DNA of 64,000 nt, taken from the NCBI GenBank assembly GCA_934757825.1, contig CAKVLP010000001.1:248001-312000 (forward strand), written 5' to 3'. Position 1 is the stretch's first letter. Each line of letters starts with the position of its first letter. This document shows positions 1 through 8,180 of the stretch, in pieces. Position numbers and translations under genes: made by a program. The notes under the pieces were generated by a model. The model was given only the letters and a program-made list of their open reading frames with translations. It had not been told where the DNA came from and did no database searches. Origin of the DNA: an uncultured Clostridia bacterium (GTDB taxonomy: Bacteria > Bacillota > Clostridia > Christensenellales > UBA1242).

Positions 1-390
1 CACCACAAGCGCAACTAGCCCCAAAATCGAAGCAATAACCGATGTGAAAATTAACAAGTTGACACTTGAAAGAATTGCAATCCACTTTCGCATAGTAAGC
101 GGTTCGGTGCCAAGTTTCGATTGGTCTATGTATATTAGCCCAGACACCGAGTTTAGGATAATTGAAAACCCCAAATACAAAAATATAAATATGATAATCA
201 TCATCATAAGTTTTTCGCCCGCCTGAGGATTGTAGGAATACAGTGGCGACCTAAAAACTGCAACCCTCAAAGAAGAGTCGATTACGTCAAGAGATGTGGA
301 CACAATTACAAGCAGTAGCGCACTCACAACGCTCTTAACAATCTGCATTATTCCCGCCACCAAAAGCAGGGTGTTTCTGTTGTTTTTCAT
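1..390 (-). CDS. Membrane protein of unknown function, truncated by window edge
   Basis: The minus-strand reading frame opens with ATG at 388-390, preceded by GGAG about eight bases upstream, and runs without a stop to base 1, so about 130 N-terminal residues are visible and the C-terminus is missing. The peptide is strongly hydrophobic. Segments at roughly residues 7-30, 62-85 and 105-130 look like membrane spans, joined by short polar loops. I recognise no family motif. It is an integral membrane protein by composition; any function would be a guess. The next gene upstream (RNHCP protein) is on the same strand, 48 bases away, so co-transcription is possible. Confidence 0.75.
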   Translation of the reverse strand, partial: MKNNRNTLLLVAGIMQIVKSVVSALLLVIVSTSLDVIDSSLRVAVFRSPLYSYNPQAGEKLMMMIIIFIFLYLGFSIILNSVSGLIYIDQSKLGTEPLTMRKWIAILSSVNLLIFTSVIASILGLVALVV

Positions 391-437
391 TTGTATTTCT
401 CCAAAAATATACTAGCACAGTTTTGTTAAAACTCAAA

Positions 438-755
438 CTAAAACCGACTAGAATAATTTTTAACGATTTTTAAAATCTCATCAAAGTTGTCATCTTCGGC
501 GGATTTGTTTTTACATATTTTCCCGCATTTTTGACACTTATGGACAATAACATACCCCTTTTTGCCACTAACCTCTACGTTTATTGGCACCAACAGCCCT
601 TTGCACGGATTTTGTCTATCGCCGGGCATAATGTCAACGTGAAGGGAATGCAAGCAATATGGGCAGTGATTGCGAGAAGTATATTTAAGAGGGCTTACTT
701 CTTTGCCACAGTTTGCGCAGATAAATCCGGAGTCGTTTTTCGTAAAGTTTTTCAT
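438..755 (-). CDS. RNHCP domain protein (small zinc-ribbon-like protein)
   Basis: This 105-residue protein has paired cysteine motifs: CANC near residue 13, the signature RNHCPYC near residue 29 that names the RNHCP family, and CQKCGKIC near residue 75. The spacing suggests one or two bound zinc ions. The family is widespread in Firmicutes and has no established biochemical role. The start ATG overlaps the radC stop codon as ATGA (752-755), which implies translational coupling and one transcript with radC. It lies downstream of radC, so a nucleic-acid-related role is possible but is only inference from position. Confidence 0.85.
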   Translation of the reverse strand: MKNFTKNDSGFICANCGKEVSPLKYTSRNHCPYCLHSLHVDIMPGDRQNPCKGLLVPINVEVSGKKGYVIVHKCQKCGKICKNKSAEDDNFDEILKIVKNYSSRF

Positions 756-1519
756 CTCTCATCTCCGTATTTCGCTCCGCCCTGAGCAATCTGAGAACCG
801 CTTATTCCAAGTACTGCGCACGCTTCATCTTTGTACGATTGAAGCAGTCCCTCGTGATGATAACTAAACACTCCATCGGTACCGACAATTAAATGATCCA
901 AAAAGTTAATATTTCCAACAGCCAGACCAAACACAAGTGCCTTTGTGAATTTGTTATCTTCTGCCGATGGCACGCTAGGACCAGTTGGATGATTATGTGC
1001 CATAATAAAATTAGAAACCTTATGTTTATAAAGTTCGTCCATCATTATTCTGACGGTCACGTTTGCTTGGTTTATGCCTCCGACCGAAACGCGTTTGGAA
1101 AGCACAACCTTGTTGTTGCCGTCCATTCCAATCATATATACTTCTTCGTGGTTTAAGTTGCTAAGCAATGGCAAAATAAATTGTTTTGCCGAGCCCATAT
1201 CTTTAATAACCTCAATCGGTTTTTTGCGACGTTTTTGATAGTAGATATAAAAACTTCTAAACTCGCTTAGAAAATGTGAAACAACCTCTCCTACGCCCTT
1301 GACCTGTTTTAGCGAATTAACATCAGCCTCCAACGCGCCCGCAAAACTACCGAACTTATTTATAAGTTGATGAGCAAGCTCGTTTGTGTCCTTTTGAGGT
1401 AAAACAAATGTTAACAAATATTCCAAAACTTGGTGCTCGTGCAAAGATTCAAGTCCACTCTCTTGCACTTGTTTTCTTAGTCTTTCGCGATGACCATAAT
1501 GTAGATGCTTTTGCTCCAC
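752..1519 (-). CDS. radC: RadC family protein (JAB/MPN-type DNA repair protein)
   Basis: The 255-residue product has an N-terminal helix-hairpin-helix-like region (the VKGVGEV segment near residue 73) and a C-terminal JAB/MPN domain. The metal-binding motif HNHPTGPSVPSAED near residues 178-191 matches the family HxHPSGxxxPSxxD pattern with Thr replacing Ser. RadC proteins were named for a supposed DNA repair role. The fold predicts a metal-dependent hydrolase and the true substrate is not settled. The start is GTG at 1519, with AAAGGAG about twelve bases upstream, a rather long spacing. It is the first gene of a two-gene unit with the RNHCP gene and is divergent from degV. Confidence 0.9.
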   Translation of the reverse strand: MEQKHLHYGHRERLRKQVQESGLESLHEHQVLEYLLTFVLPQKDTNELAHQLINKFGSFAGALEADVNSLKQVKGVGEVVSHFLSEFRSFYIYYQKRRKKPIEVIKDMGSAKQFILPLLSNLNHEEVYMIGMDGNNKVVLSKRVSVGGINQANVTVRIMMDELYKHKVSNFIMAHNHPTGPSVPSAEDNKFTKALVFGLAVGNINFLDHLIVGTDGVFSYHHEGLLQSYKDEACAVLGISGSQIAQGGAKYGDER

Positions 1520-1593
1520 GATTTTAAAAAACTCCTTTACCTGAAATATTTTACAATAAAATTACTTTTTTAGCAACATATACGCCATAAAAG

Positions 1594-1622
1594 TTGACAC
1601 TTAACACCCTATTTTATATAAT
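1594..1622 (+). promoter_or_regulatory. Sigma-A promoter of degV
   Basis: TTGACA (1594-1599) and TATAAT (1617-1622) both match consensus perfectly and are separated by exactly 17 bases. Transcription should start near 1629, giving a leader of about 25 bases before the degV ATG at 1654. Confidence 0.9.
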
Positions 1623-1653
1623 TGGTTTAGTAAAAATTAGGAGAATTTTTAAT

Positions 1654-2526
1654 ATGGCAGTAAGAATAGCATGTGATAGTTCTGCCGATTTAGGCAAGGA
1701 ATTTTACGAAAAACATAATGTTGGTGTTATGCCCTACATAATAGTTTTGGGCGACAAAAACTACACCGACGGCGAGACAATCTCGGTTGAAGAAATTTTT
1801 GATTACGTAGACAAAACAAAACAACTCCCCAAAACAGCCGCTTTAAACGAATATATGTTTAGAGACTTTTTTGAGAAGCATTATAACGACGAGGGATTGG
1901 TGTATTTTAACCTATCGAGCAAAATCACATCAACCTACGAAAACGCAACAGCTGCAAGCAAGCACTTTGAAAAAGTGCATGTTGTGGATTCTCTATCGCT
2001 TTCGTCGGGAGTGGGAATGCTAGTAAGATATGCTTGTCAACTTGCTGAAAGTGGTGCAACTTACGAGGAGATTATTGAAAAAGTCGAGAACAGAAAACAA
2101 TATGTTCAAACAAGTTTTATCCTAGACCGTCTTGATTATTTGCACAAGGGCGGAAGATGCTCTTCCCTTCAACTTCTTGGTGCAAACCTTCTAAAACTTC
2201 ACCCTTCAATTCAAGTGACTAGCGAAGGCAAAATGCAAATGAACAAAAAGTACAGAGGCAAGATGTTTGACATTGTGCACAAGTACATAGACGACACCCT
2301 TGAAGAGTACAACAATCCAGACTTAGAGTTTTGCTTTATCACTCACACCGCAAGAACCGATCAAGTAATTGTAGACAGCGCGATTGCAACCGCTAAGGCT
2401 CACGGATTTAAGCAGATTTTCGAAACAACTGCAAGCGCAACGATAAGTTGTCACTGCGGACGAAACACTATCGGAATATTGTACTTTAACGATGGTGGCG
2501 CAAACAACACAAAAACAACAGACTAA
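1654..2526 (+). CDS. degV: DegV family fatty-acid-binding protein
   Basis: The 290-residue protein begins with the DegV hallmark, IACDSSADLG, near residue 4, and contains SSGVGMLVRYA near residue 122 and LDYLHKGGRCS near residue 165. DegV (FakB-like) proteins bind a single fatty acid in a cleft between two domains and, in species with FakA, present it for phosphorylation. No fakA is in this window. An in-frame TTG lies upstream at 1594, but it sits inside the -35 box. The ATG at 1654 has TAGGAG nine bases upstream and is the chosen start. The gene is monocistronic, with its own promoter and terminator. Confidence 0.92.
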   Translation: MAVRIACDSSADLGKEFYEKHNVGVMPYIIVLGDKNYTDGETISVEEIFDYVDKTKQLPKTAALNEYMFRDFFEKHYNDEGLVYFNLSSKITSTYENATAASKHFEKVHVVDSLSLSSGVGMLVRYACQLAESGATYEEIIEKVENRKQYVQTSFILDRLDYLHKGGRCSSLQLLGANLLKLHPSIQVTSEGKMQMNKKYRGKMFDIVHKYIDDTLEEYNNPDLEFCFITHTARTDQVIVDSAIATAKAHGFKQIFETTASATISCHCGRNTIGILYFNDGGANNTKTTD

Positions 2527-2599
2527 TAACGCTAGATTATTTTTAATGACACAAATGTTAATAGAATAATTGCGATAGTTTAATCGAAGTAAATATCAC

Positions 2600-2632
2600 A
2601 AAAAAGCGACTTTTTATAGTCGCTTTTTTATT
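2600..2632 (+). terminator. Intrinsic terminator of degV
   Basis: AAAAAGCGACT and AGTCGCTTTTTT form a stem closed by an A/T-rich loop, with a T-run at 2624-2629. The A-tract on the left also lets it act on the convergent minus-strand gene at 2658. Confidence 0.85.
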
Positions 2633-2657
2633 TTTCTATAATGATGTTAATATTGCT

Positions 2658-4157
2658 CTACATTGAGAAAAATCTATACACTTTCCCTCTAAACTTATCT
2701 TTAAAGGAATCATCTTTTAAATCCTTAACGGCAAGCAATCTACTCTCTTCCATAATCTTTTTCTGTTCTTTATCTATTTCCTTTAAGACTTCTCTACTAT
2801 GGATAAGAACCGAACAATCAAAACAGGATTCAAGTTTTCCAATGTCAACATTTGCCCCGCCAATAAGTGCGGTCACTCCGTCAACACTCACAACTTTTGA
2901 TCTAACCGCTCCGCCGTATTCGTATATCTTAACGCCGGCACGAATAAGTGACTCATAGTAACCACGACCTAAAATGTTGCGATTATAACGGTCTGTGTTG
3001 TTGGATGCGATAATACTCACGTCCACACCGCCCTTAACGGCATTAGATAGCGCCGAGAAGATATGTGAATCTATCAAGTAACAAGAACTCATTATCGTAA
3101 TGTTGGTCTTTGCGTTATTGATAAGGTTTAGATACATATCCCTAACCTCGTTGCGATTGGATAATGGGCTTATGCTAAGTGGTTGGACAAACTCGTTCGA
3201 CTTAGCCTTAGGAAGTTGTTCTGGCTTGTATTTAATATAATCTGTGTCCACTTTATCCTTAGCAAAACGCCACGAATTTAAGAATAACACGCTTAGGTTC
3301 CACACAGCGTCGCCGGTAAGTTTTACGCCCGACTGGCGCCAATTGCCGAATTCTGCGGTCACAACCGACTGGTCGTCGTAGATGTTTGCGCCACCCACAA
3401 ACGCCACAATTCCATCAATAACGAAAAGTTTTCGGTGAGACGCAAAGCCATACAAACTCGACCTAAATGGCTCAACCTCTATTTTGTAGTTTTCAAGTTT
3501 TTTGAATGTGAACTTATCTGTAAAAGAATCCTTGTTTGTTTTAGGGTTATACAGTATTTTAATCTCAACGCCCTCGCGCGCTTTTTGTTTTAATACCTCA
3601 AAAAGCCTATCCCAGATGTCGCCTTCGCGAATTTTGTACGCGTCGATAAGGATATATTTTTTTGCGTCAAGAAGTTCCTCAAAAACCTCTTCGTAATATT
3701 TCTTTGCACCGGAAATGTATCTAACAGAAGTGTTTTGATATAGGGGTGCGTTAAAATAATTTGCGTAAAATTTTGAAATTTTGTAAGCGTTATAATCGTG
3801 CTTTTTTAATGTTTCAAAAGGTTCCTCTTCCACCACCACATAATCGGAACTAGCATAGTTAAGTTTTCGCCAAGTGCGCCTTCCAAACAACCAGCGAGCC
3901 TTACTCTTAGTGAAAACGTATAGTAAAATTGCAAAAAGCGGGAATGCGAAAATCACAAGTAATGTGGACATTTTATGTGTTACGAAATTGTTGTTAGCCA
4001 CGAAAAACGACATAACAATTACGCCTACTCCGACCACAACAGCATAAATCCAAAAGAAATTGAAAAAAGACAACGTGACAAGTGCTGCCAAATTAACAAT
4101 AAATGCAAATATTAAAATATTTTTCTTGGAAACAATCCTATTTTGCGAATTTCTCAT
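2658..4157 (-). CDS. Cardiolipin synthase-like phospholipase D family protein
   Basis: The 499-residue protein has two N-terminal membrane spans (about residues 13-55 and 65-83) and then two phospholipase-D repeats, as in bacterial cardiolipin synthases. Repeat 1 has an intact HKD motif (HRKLFVID near residue 240, followed by GGANI). In repeat 2 the HKD histidine is replaced: the motif reads RSKVVSVD near residue 418, with GGANVD intact. Canonical enzymes use both histidines, so activity is uncertain. It may synthesise cardiolipin, perform a related exchange, or be inactive. The start ATG has AAAGGC upstream. It follows the DAC-like gene by 59 bases on the same strand. Confidence 0.85.
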   Translation of the reverse strand: MRNSQNRIVSKKNILIFAFIVNLAALVTLSFFNFFWIYAVVVGVGVIVMSFFVANNNFVTHKMSTLLVIFAFPLFAILLYVFTKSKARWLFGRRTWRKLNYASSDYVVVEEEPFETLKKHDYNAYKISKFYANYFNAPLYQNTSVRYISGAKKYYEEVFEELLDAKKYILIDAYKIREGDIWDRLFEVLKQKAREGVEIKILYNPKTNKDSFTDKFTFKKLENYKIEVEPFRSSLYGFASHRKLFVIDGIVAFVGGANIYDDQSVVTAEFGNWRQSGVKLTGDAVWNLSVLFLNSWRFAKDKVDTDYIKYKPEQLPKAKSNEFVQPLSISPLSNRNEVRDMYLNLINNAKTNITIMSSCYLIDSHIFSALSNAVKGGVDVSIIASNNTDRYNRNILGRGYYESLIRAGVKIYEYGGAVRSKVVSVDGVTALIGGANVDIGKLESCFDCSVLIHSREVLKEIDKEQKKIMEESRLLAVKDLKDDSFKDKFRGKVYRFFSM

Positions 4158-4216
4158 TTTATGCCTTTACTTATTTATATGTTAACACAAAAATATAAAA
4201 TACACAATATAATGCT

Positions 4217-5356
4217 TTAATGTTTTTGAATTTCAGTAAAGTCCATTTGTTTGTACGTCACGTGGTCAATTTGGGTCGCGCATTCTTGCACTTGCGCCCT
4301 GCTTTCCTTGATGTTTCTGTAAAAAGCGTCACCGTCTTGCGACTGGAAGTACACGCCAATAATCTTTTTGTTGTTGGTATTAAGAAGCGTATATGCGGCT
4401 CTTCGACGCGCACCACCCACTATGTTTCGGGCAACACTTTTTTCGCTCGCCACAAACACATTGTATGCCAAAATTCTGCCCGCGTTATCCACAACAGTTA
4501 TGCCGTCGTAGTTAAGCATTGTAACAAGCACGTCTGAGTAATCTCTAAGCCTACTCTCGCTAAAACTCTTGCTGGTTAGGAACATCTTGGCAAGTTGGAT
4601 TGGCTCGGGAAGCCACGTTCCGTCAGCCAAAAGCCCTTTGGTGTCCTTAAAATCCTTGTCTACAATAACACATATTGTGCCGTGTGAGTTATGAAACATC
4701 TTAGTAAAGATGTTGTTGTACATATTTTTAATATCTTCGCGTTTTTTCTTAGTTGTTTTTAGTTTTGTAAGTCCGTCGTTAACAAACCTTGCAATATTAT
4801 CCTCGCTATCGTGAGGCATAATGTTGGCCATATTGAAGCAAATGTTGGTTTTGTTGCCCTGAATTCCGCTAAAACTCATAACGCCATCGGCAACAACTGC
4901 CATATATATAAGTTTGCTTTTCGAGGCAATTACAGGCATATATTCCTTATCAAAAATAAGTTTGTCTAGTGCTTTTTCCTTAATGCTATTTAGCGCCTTA
5001 ATAATGCCGTATTGCACACCAGAGGAATAGTTAATATAAATAGACCAACCGCTCAAACAAAAGCACATAAGCGCCTTAATACGCTGGTTGAAGTTGTTGG
5101 CATTTTCGTCGGCATAAAAGCATATTTCTACACAATCGGGGATTGCCTTTGCAACAGCGTGCACATTGGTGGTCACATAAATAGTAGGACGAATCTTAAC
5201 GCCCTCTTCTTCGTAGTTTAGAAATTTATAGCACGAATTGATAAGTCCCACCGTCTCGTTGGGGCTAAACGACGGAAATTCCATAGCCATAAAGTCTTTA
5301 ACCGATTCTTTTGCACTTGTATAAAAAACATTCGTAATCATACGCAATTTCCCCAT
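4217..5356 (-). CDS. Diadenylate-cyclase-like (DisA_N/DAC fold) protein, divergent
   Basis: This is a 379-residue soluble protein. Its C-terminal third carries HGTICVIVD (near residue 223), DGITVVDNAGRI (near 284) and GGARRRAAYTLL (near 316). These correspond to the DGA and RHR nucleotide-binding motifs of diadenylate cyclases, changed to DGI and RRR. The N-terminal 200 residues are unrecognised and may be a sensor domain. If active it would make c-di-AMP or a related nucleotide; the changed motifs leave that open. The promoter just upstream puts the transcript start about two bases before this ATG. The ATG at 5341, with GGGGA eight bases upstream, is therefore an equally good start, removing five residues. 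Confidence 0.65.
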   Translation of the reverse strand: MGKLRMITNVFYTSAKESVKDFMAMEFPSFSPNETVGLINSCYKFLNYEEEGVKIRPTIYVTTNVHAVAKAIPDCVEICFYADENANNFNQRIKALMCFCLSGWSIYINYSSGVQYGIIKALNSIKEKALDKLIFDKEYMPVIASKSKLIYMAVVADGVMSFSGIQGNKTNICFNMANIMPHDSEDNIARFVNDGLTKLKTTKKKREDIKNMYNNIFTKMFHNSHGTICVIVDKDFKDTKGLLADGTWLPEPIQLAKMFLTSKSFSESRLRDYSDVLVTMLNYDGITVVDNAGRILAYNVFVASEKSVARNIVGGARRRAAYTLLNTNNKKIIGVYFQSQDGDAFYRNIKESRAQVQECATQIDHVTYKQMDFTEIQKH

Positions 5357-5364
5357 TTTTTTTC

Positions 5365-5392
5365 ATTATAGCATTTTCGAAAAATAACACAA
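5365..5392 (-). promoter_or_regulatory. Promoter of the DAC-like gene
   Basis: On the minus strand TTGTGT (5387-5392) and TATAAT (5365-5370) are 16 bases apart. The predicted start point, near 5358, leaves almost no leader before the first ATG at 5356. Confidence 0.65.
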
Positions 5393-5503
5393 TCAAATTT
5401 TAAAAAAAATTTAAAAAAATTGATTTTTTGACAAAAAAGTATATCTTTTTGCATTATTTACTATACATTATGATACAAAACCCTCATTTTTGCTAAATGC
5501 GAC

Positions 5504-5537
5504 AAAAAAAGATTGCAACAATTTGCAATCTTTTTTG
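5504..5537 (-). terminator. Intrinsic terminator of the lemA/DUF2207 operon
   Basis: A-rich flank, stem GATTGCAA/TTGCAATC with a short loop, and T-runs on both strands. It lies directly after the DUF2207 stop codon on the minus strand. Confidence 0.8.
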
Positions 5538-7484
5538 TTATCTTCCGTATCCGCCTGCTCCGCCGAAGCCTCCTCCCGAGAAGCCTCCGCCAAAGCCACC
5601 ACTTCCACCTTTAAATCCACCTGTGGAAACCTTAGGCATTACAAAACTCTTTGTGAACTGCGTATTTAGCGAATGGCAAAGAATATGAACGTCTAGTGGA
5701 GAAACATAATAGTTTTGAGGTGTAGGCATATAAACCGACTCAAAGTTTTTAACAAAGTCGTCTAACACATTAAGCGCATAAGCGTATGGCAAAATGTCGT
5801 AGAAATAACTTGGGTCGTCTTTAATAAGTTTTTCAATTCTATTTTTTTCCATAATGGTTATGCTGTGTTTAAAGCCCCAAATACGGCCGTACATTTCTTT
5901 CATTTCGCTTGGCATACTAAATAAGTTTTTACCCACAATTACAAACACCGCAATAGGTGCATATGCAAATATTCTAGCAAATGCAAGGTCGTAGCCACGT
6001 GGCGTGCTCACAACAACAAGCACCACCGACACAATCATAATCATAATCGCGAGTACCCTTGGCATATTGAGTTTTCGGTCGCTATCCTCGACGAAATATG
6101 TGCTTGAATACATAATCGACGCTATAATGCTTATGAAAATCGCCATAAAGCACAATATCATAATGTTATCGGCACCGTTTTTTGAGCGATAAAACATTAT
6201 GCACATCATAATAACCAAAGGAATAAAGGATATAAGCCCTAGCATAAAGTGCGAAACTTTGCTTTCCGCCTTGTATCTAGCGCCAATTAAATCCTTAACA
6301 GTGCCAGCACAACCCGCCATTGTTTCGCTTAAAACTAGGTCGGATCCACCAAACGCGTATTCGGTGCTTCCGTTTTTAAAGAACGCGTCAAACAAACTAT
6401 TTTCATATAATTTTGATTTCGTGCGATCTAAATCCTTAATTTTAGTAATCGACTTAGGCTTATGATTTTCGTCGTTGTTAATTTTGATGTAGCCCTTGCT
6501 TGCCCAATACAAAATCAAACTAACAAGCCTTTTAGGTTCCATTTTCCCATTGATTACATAGTCGCAATCGCAAGGAGTGTAGCCCTCTGGTGGATAAAAC
6601 TCCACCACTCTAACAGGTCTATTTTTGCCAGCCTTACTTATAGCGATGCCTAGCACAATTCCCGCCAAAGCAAGCGAGCCCAAAATCACGCCAATTTCAA
6701 CTGCAACCTGAAACTTGTTCATTTTGCTAAAATAGCCTTCTGGAAGTTCCATTCTCATAGTTAGTCCCTCGTGAGCACTAAAACTAATGCCCGCAGTGGA
6801 CGAAATTGTAAGGTTTGTTTTGTCAATTACATAAGGGATTACACTTTCCTCGTTTGCGCCATAATATCCTTTATAAAATGTTGGTGTAACATCGAAGTTT
6901 TTAGGAAGTTTGATTTGGAATGTAAAGTTTTTGACCTCAGTAGGAAACTCATTGCTCATAAGATTGTACAAAAACAAATCATAATTATCCACAAAGTCGT
7001 TTCCGACGTCAAACTTATATGACACCCTATATGTAATAAGTCTATCGGCTTTGGACGTATGATAATCGTTTACGTACTCATCACCACCAAGTTCGATGTA
7101 ATGATATCCGCCGTCAACAAAAGTGTCGTAAAGTTGGTTGTTGTTAGGGTCAACTCCGTCGTCGGCTTTTACATTGCTTATTTTAAAAAAATATTTTTGT
7201 TTTCTGGTTTTGCCGTTTTCGTTAAAAGTAACGGTCTGGCTTAGTGGAATTGCAAGCCCAATCCCCTTGTGTCGCCCGTCGCTATAATCGCCAAACTGCA
7301 CTTTAAGGGTGTGCACAACAACATAGGTATTGTCGTCCTGAACATCAAGGTTTAGGTTCCAATTTTCAATGTAATAGTTGTTGTAATCCACCGCTGCGTA
7401 GGCAATAGAAAAACTAGGTCTTATTAAAAGGCCTAGCGAAACTATCAATATTAAACTCAACAGAAATAATATCTTCTTTTTCAT
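5538..7484 (-). CDS. DUF2207 membrane protein with glycine-rich tail
   Basis: The 648-residue product starts with a signal-type hydrophobic segment (residues 2-27). A large extracytoplasmic beta-rich domain follows to about residue 260, then a membrane span, a cytoplasmic region, two or more spans around residues 410-500, and a Gly/Phe/Ser-rich C-terminus (GGGFSGGGFGG). This layout and tail are typical of DUF2207 proteins, whose function is unknown. They often sit beside lemA, as here (22 bases downstream of lemA, same operon). The frame extends to a TTG at 7493; ATG at 7484, with GGAT close upstream and a signal peptide starting at once, is preferred. Confidence 0.85.
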   Translation of the reverse strand: MKKKILFLLSLILIVSLGLLIRPSFSIAYAAVDYNNYYIENWNLNLDVQDDNTYVVVHTLKVQFGDYSDGRHKGIGLAIPLSQTVTFNENGKTRKQKYFFKISNVKADDGVDPNNNQLYDTFVDGGYHYIELGGDEYVNDYHTSKADRLITYRVSYKFDVGNDFVDNYDLFLYNLMSNEFPTEVKNFTFQIKLPKNFDVTPTFYKGYYGANEESVIPYVIDKTNLTISSTAGISFSAHEGLTMRMELPEGYFSKMNKFQVAVEIGVILGSLALAGIVLGIAISKAGKNRPVRVVEFYPPEGYTPCDCDYVINGKMEPKRLVSLILYWASKGYIKINNDENHKPKSITKIKDLDRTKSKLYENSLFDAFFKNGSTEYAFGGSDLVLSETMAGCAGTVKDLIGARYKAESKVSHFMLGLISFIPLVIMMCIMFYRSKNGADNIMILCFMAIFISIIASIMYSSTYFVEDSDRKLNMPRVLAIMIMIVSVVLVVVSTPRGYDLAFARIFAYAPIAVFVIVGKNLFSMPSEMKEMYGRIWGFKHSITIMEKNRIEKLIKDDPSYFYDILPYAYALNVLDDFVKNFESVYMPTPQNYYVSPLDVHILCHSLNTQFTKSFVMPKVSTGGFKGGSGGFGGGFSGGGFGGAGGYGR

Positions 7485-7506
7485 AAAATCCAACTTATTT
7501 AATCAA

Positions 7507-8106
7507 TTAAAATTCAACTTTTGGATTTTTTCTTTGTTCTGCGTCTTCAATCTCAAACATTGGTTTTTTCTCAAATTTGAACATAGAAGCCAAAAGATTC
7601 ATAGGGAAAACTTGAATTTTGTTGTTGTATTCTTTAACAACAGCATTGTAGTACTTTCTCGAACTAGCGATATCTTGCTCGATTGCTTTTAGTTGACCTT
7701 GCAAATCCATAAAGTTTGTATTTGCTTGAAGGGTTGGATAGTTTTCAGTAAGAGCAAAAAGCGATTTCAATGTTCCAGTAAGCATATTTTCGGCGTTTGC
7801 TTGTTCTACACTACCTGGTTTTGCTTGCATAGCCATATTACGCGCTTGGATAACTTTCTCCAAAGTTTCGCTCTCGTGTTTTGCAAATCCTTTAACAGTA
7901 GCAACAAGGTTAGGGATCAAGTCATAACGTTTTTGAAGGTAAACATCCATTGTTGCGAAGCCTTCTTCAACCTCGTTTCTCTTTCTTACCAGGCCGTTAT
8001 AGCCAGCCCAGAAGAACATAATGACGCCAATTACTAGCAATAGCAATACGCCACCAATAATGATGCCTGCGATAGCCCCACCACTTAAACCTAGAAATGG
8101 TAACAT
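7507..8106 (-). CDS. lemA: LemA family protein (first of two in the window)
   Basis: This is a 199-residue protein with one N-terminal membrane span (residues 9-33), then the helical LemA domain. RKRNEVEEGFATMDVYLQKR leads into the classic RYDLIPNLVATVKGFAKHE stretch near residues 60-78, and FKFEKKP lies near the C-terminus. LemA proteins are membrane-anchored four-helix proteins of unknown biochemical role, exposed outside the membrane. AAGGAG precedes the ATG. The gene heads a two-gene operon with DUF2207. A second LemA, paired with DUF3137, is at 42408-43049. Confidence 0.92.
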   Translation of the reverse strand: MLPFLGLSGGAIAGIIIGGVLLLLVIGVIMFFWAGYNGLVRKRNEVEEGFATMDVYLQKRYDLIPNLVATVKGFAKHESETLEKVIQARNMAMQAKPGSVEQANAENMLTGTLKSLFALTENYPTLQANTNFMDLQGQLKAIEQDIASSRKYYNAVVKEYNNKIQVFPMNLLASMFKFEKKPMFEIEDAEQRKNPKVEF

Positions 8107-8180
8107 AATTTTAAATCTCCTTAATTTTATTCTGTAATTATTATACTAATAAATTATTTTATTTACAACAAAATAAAACA

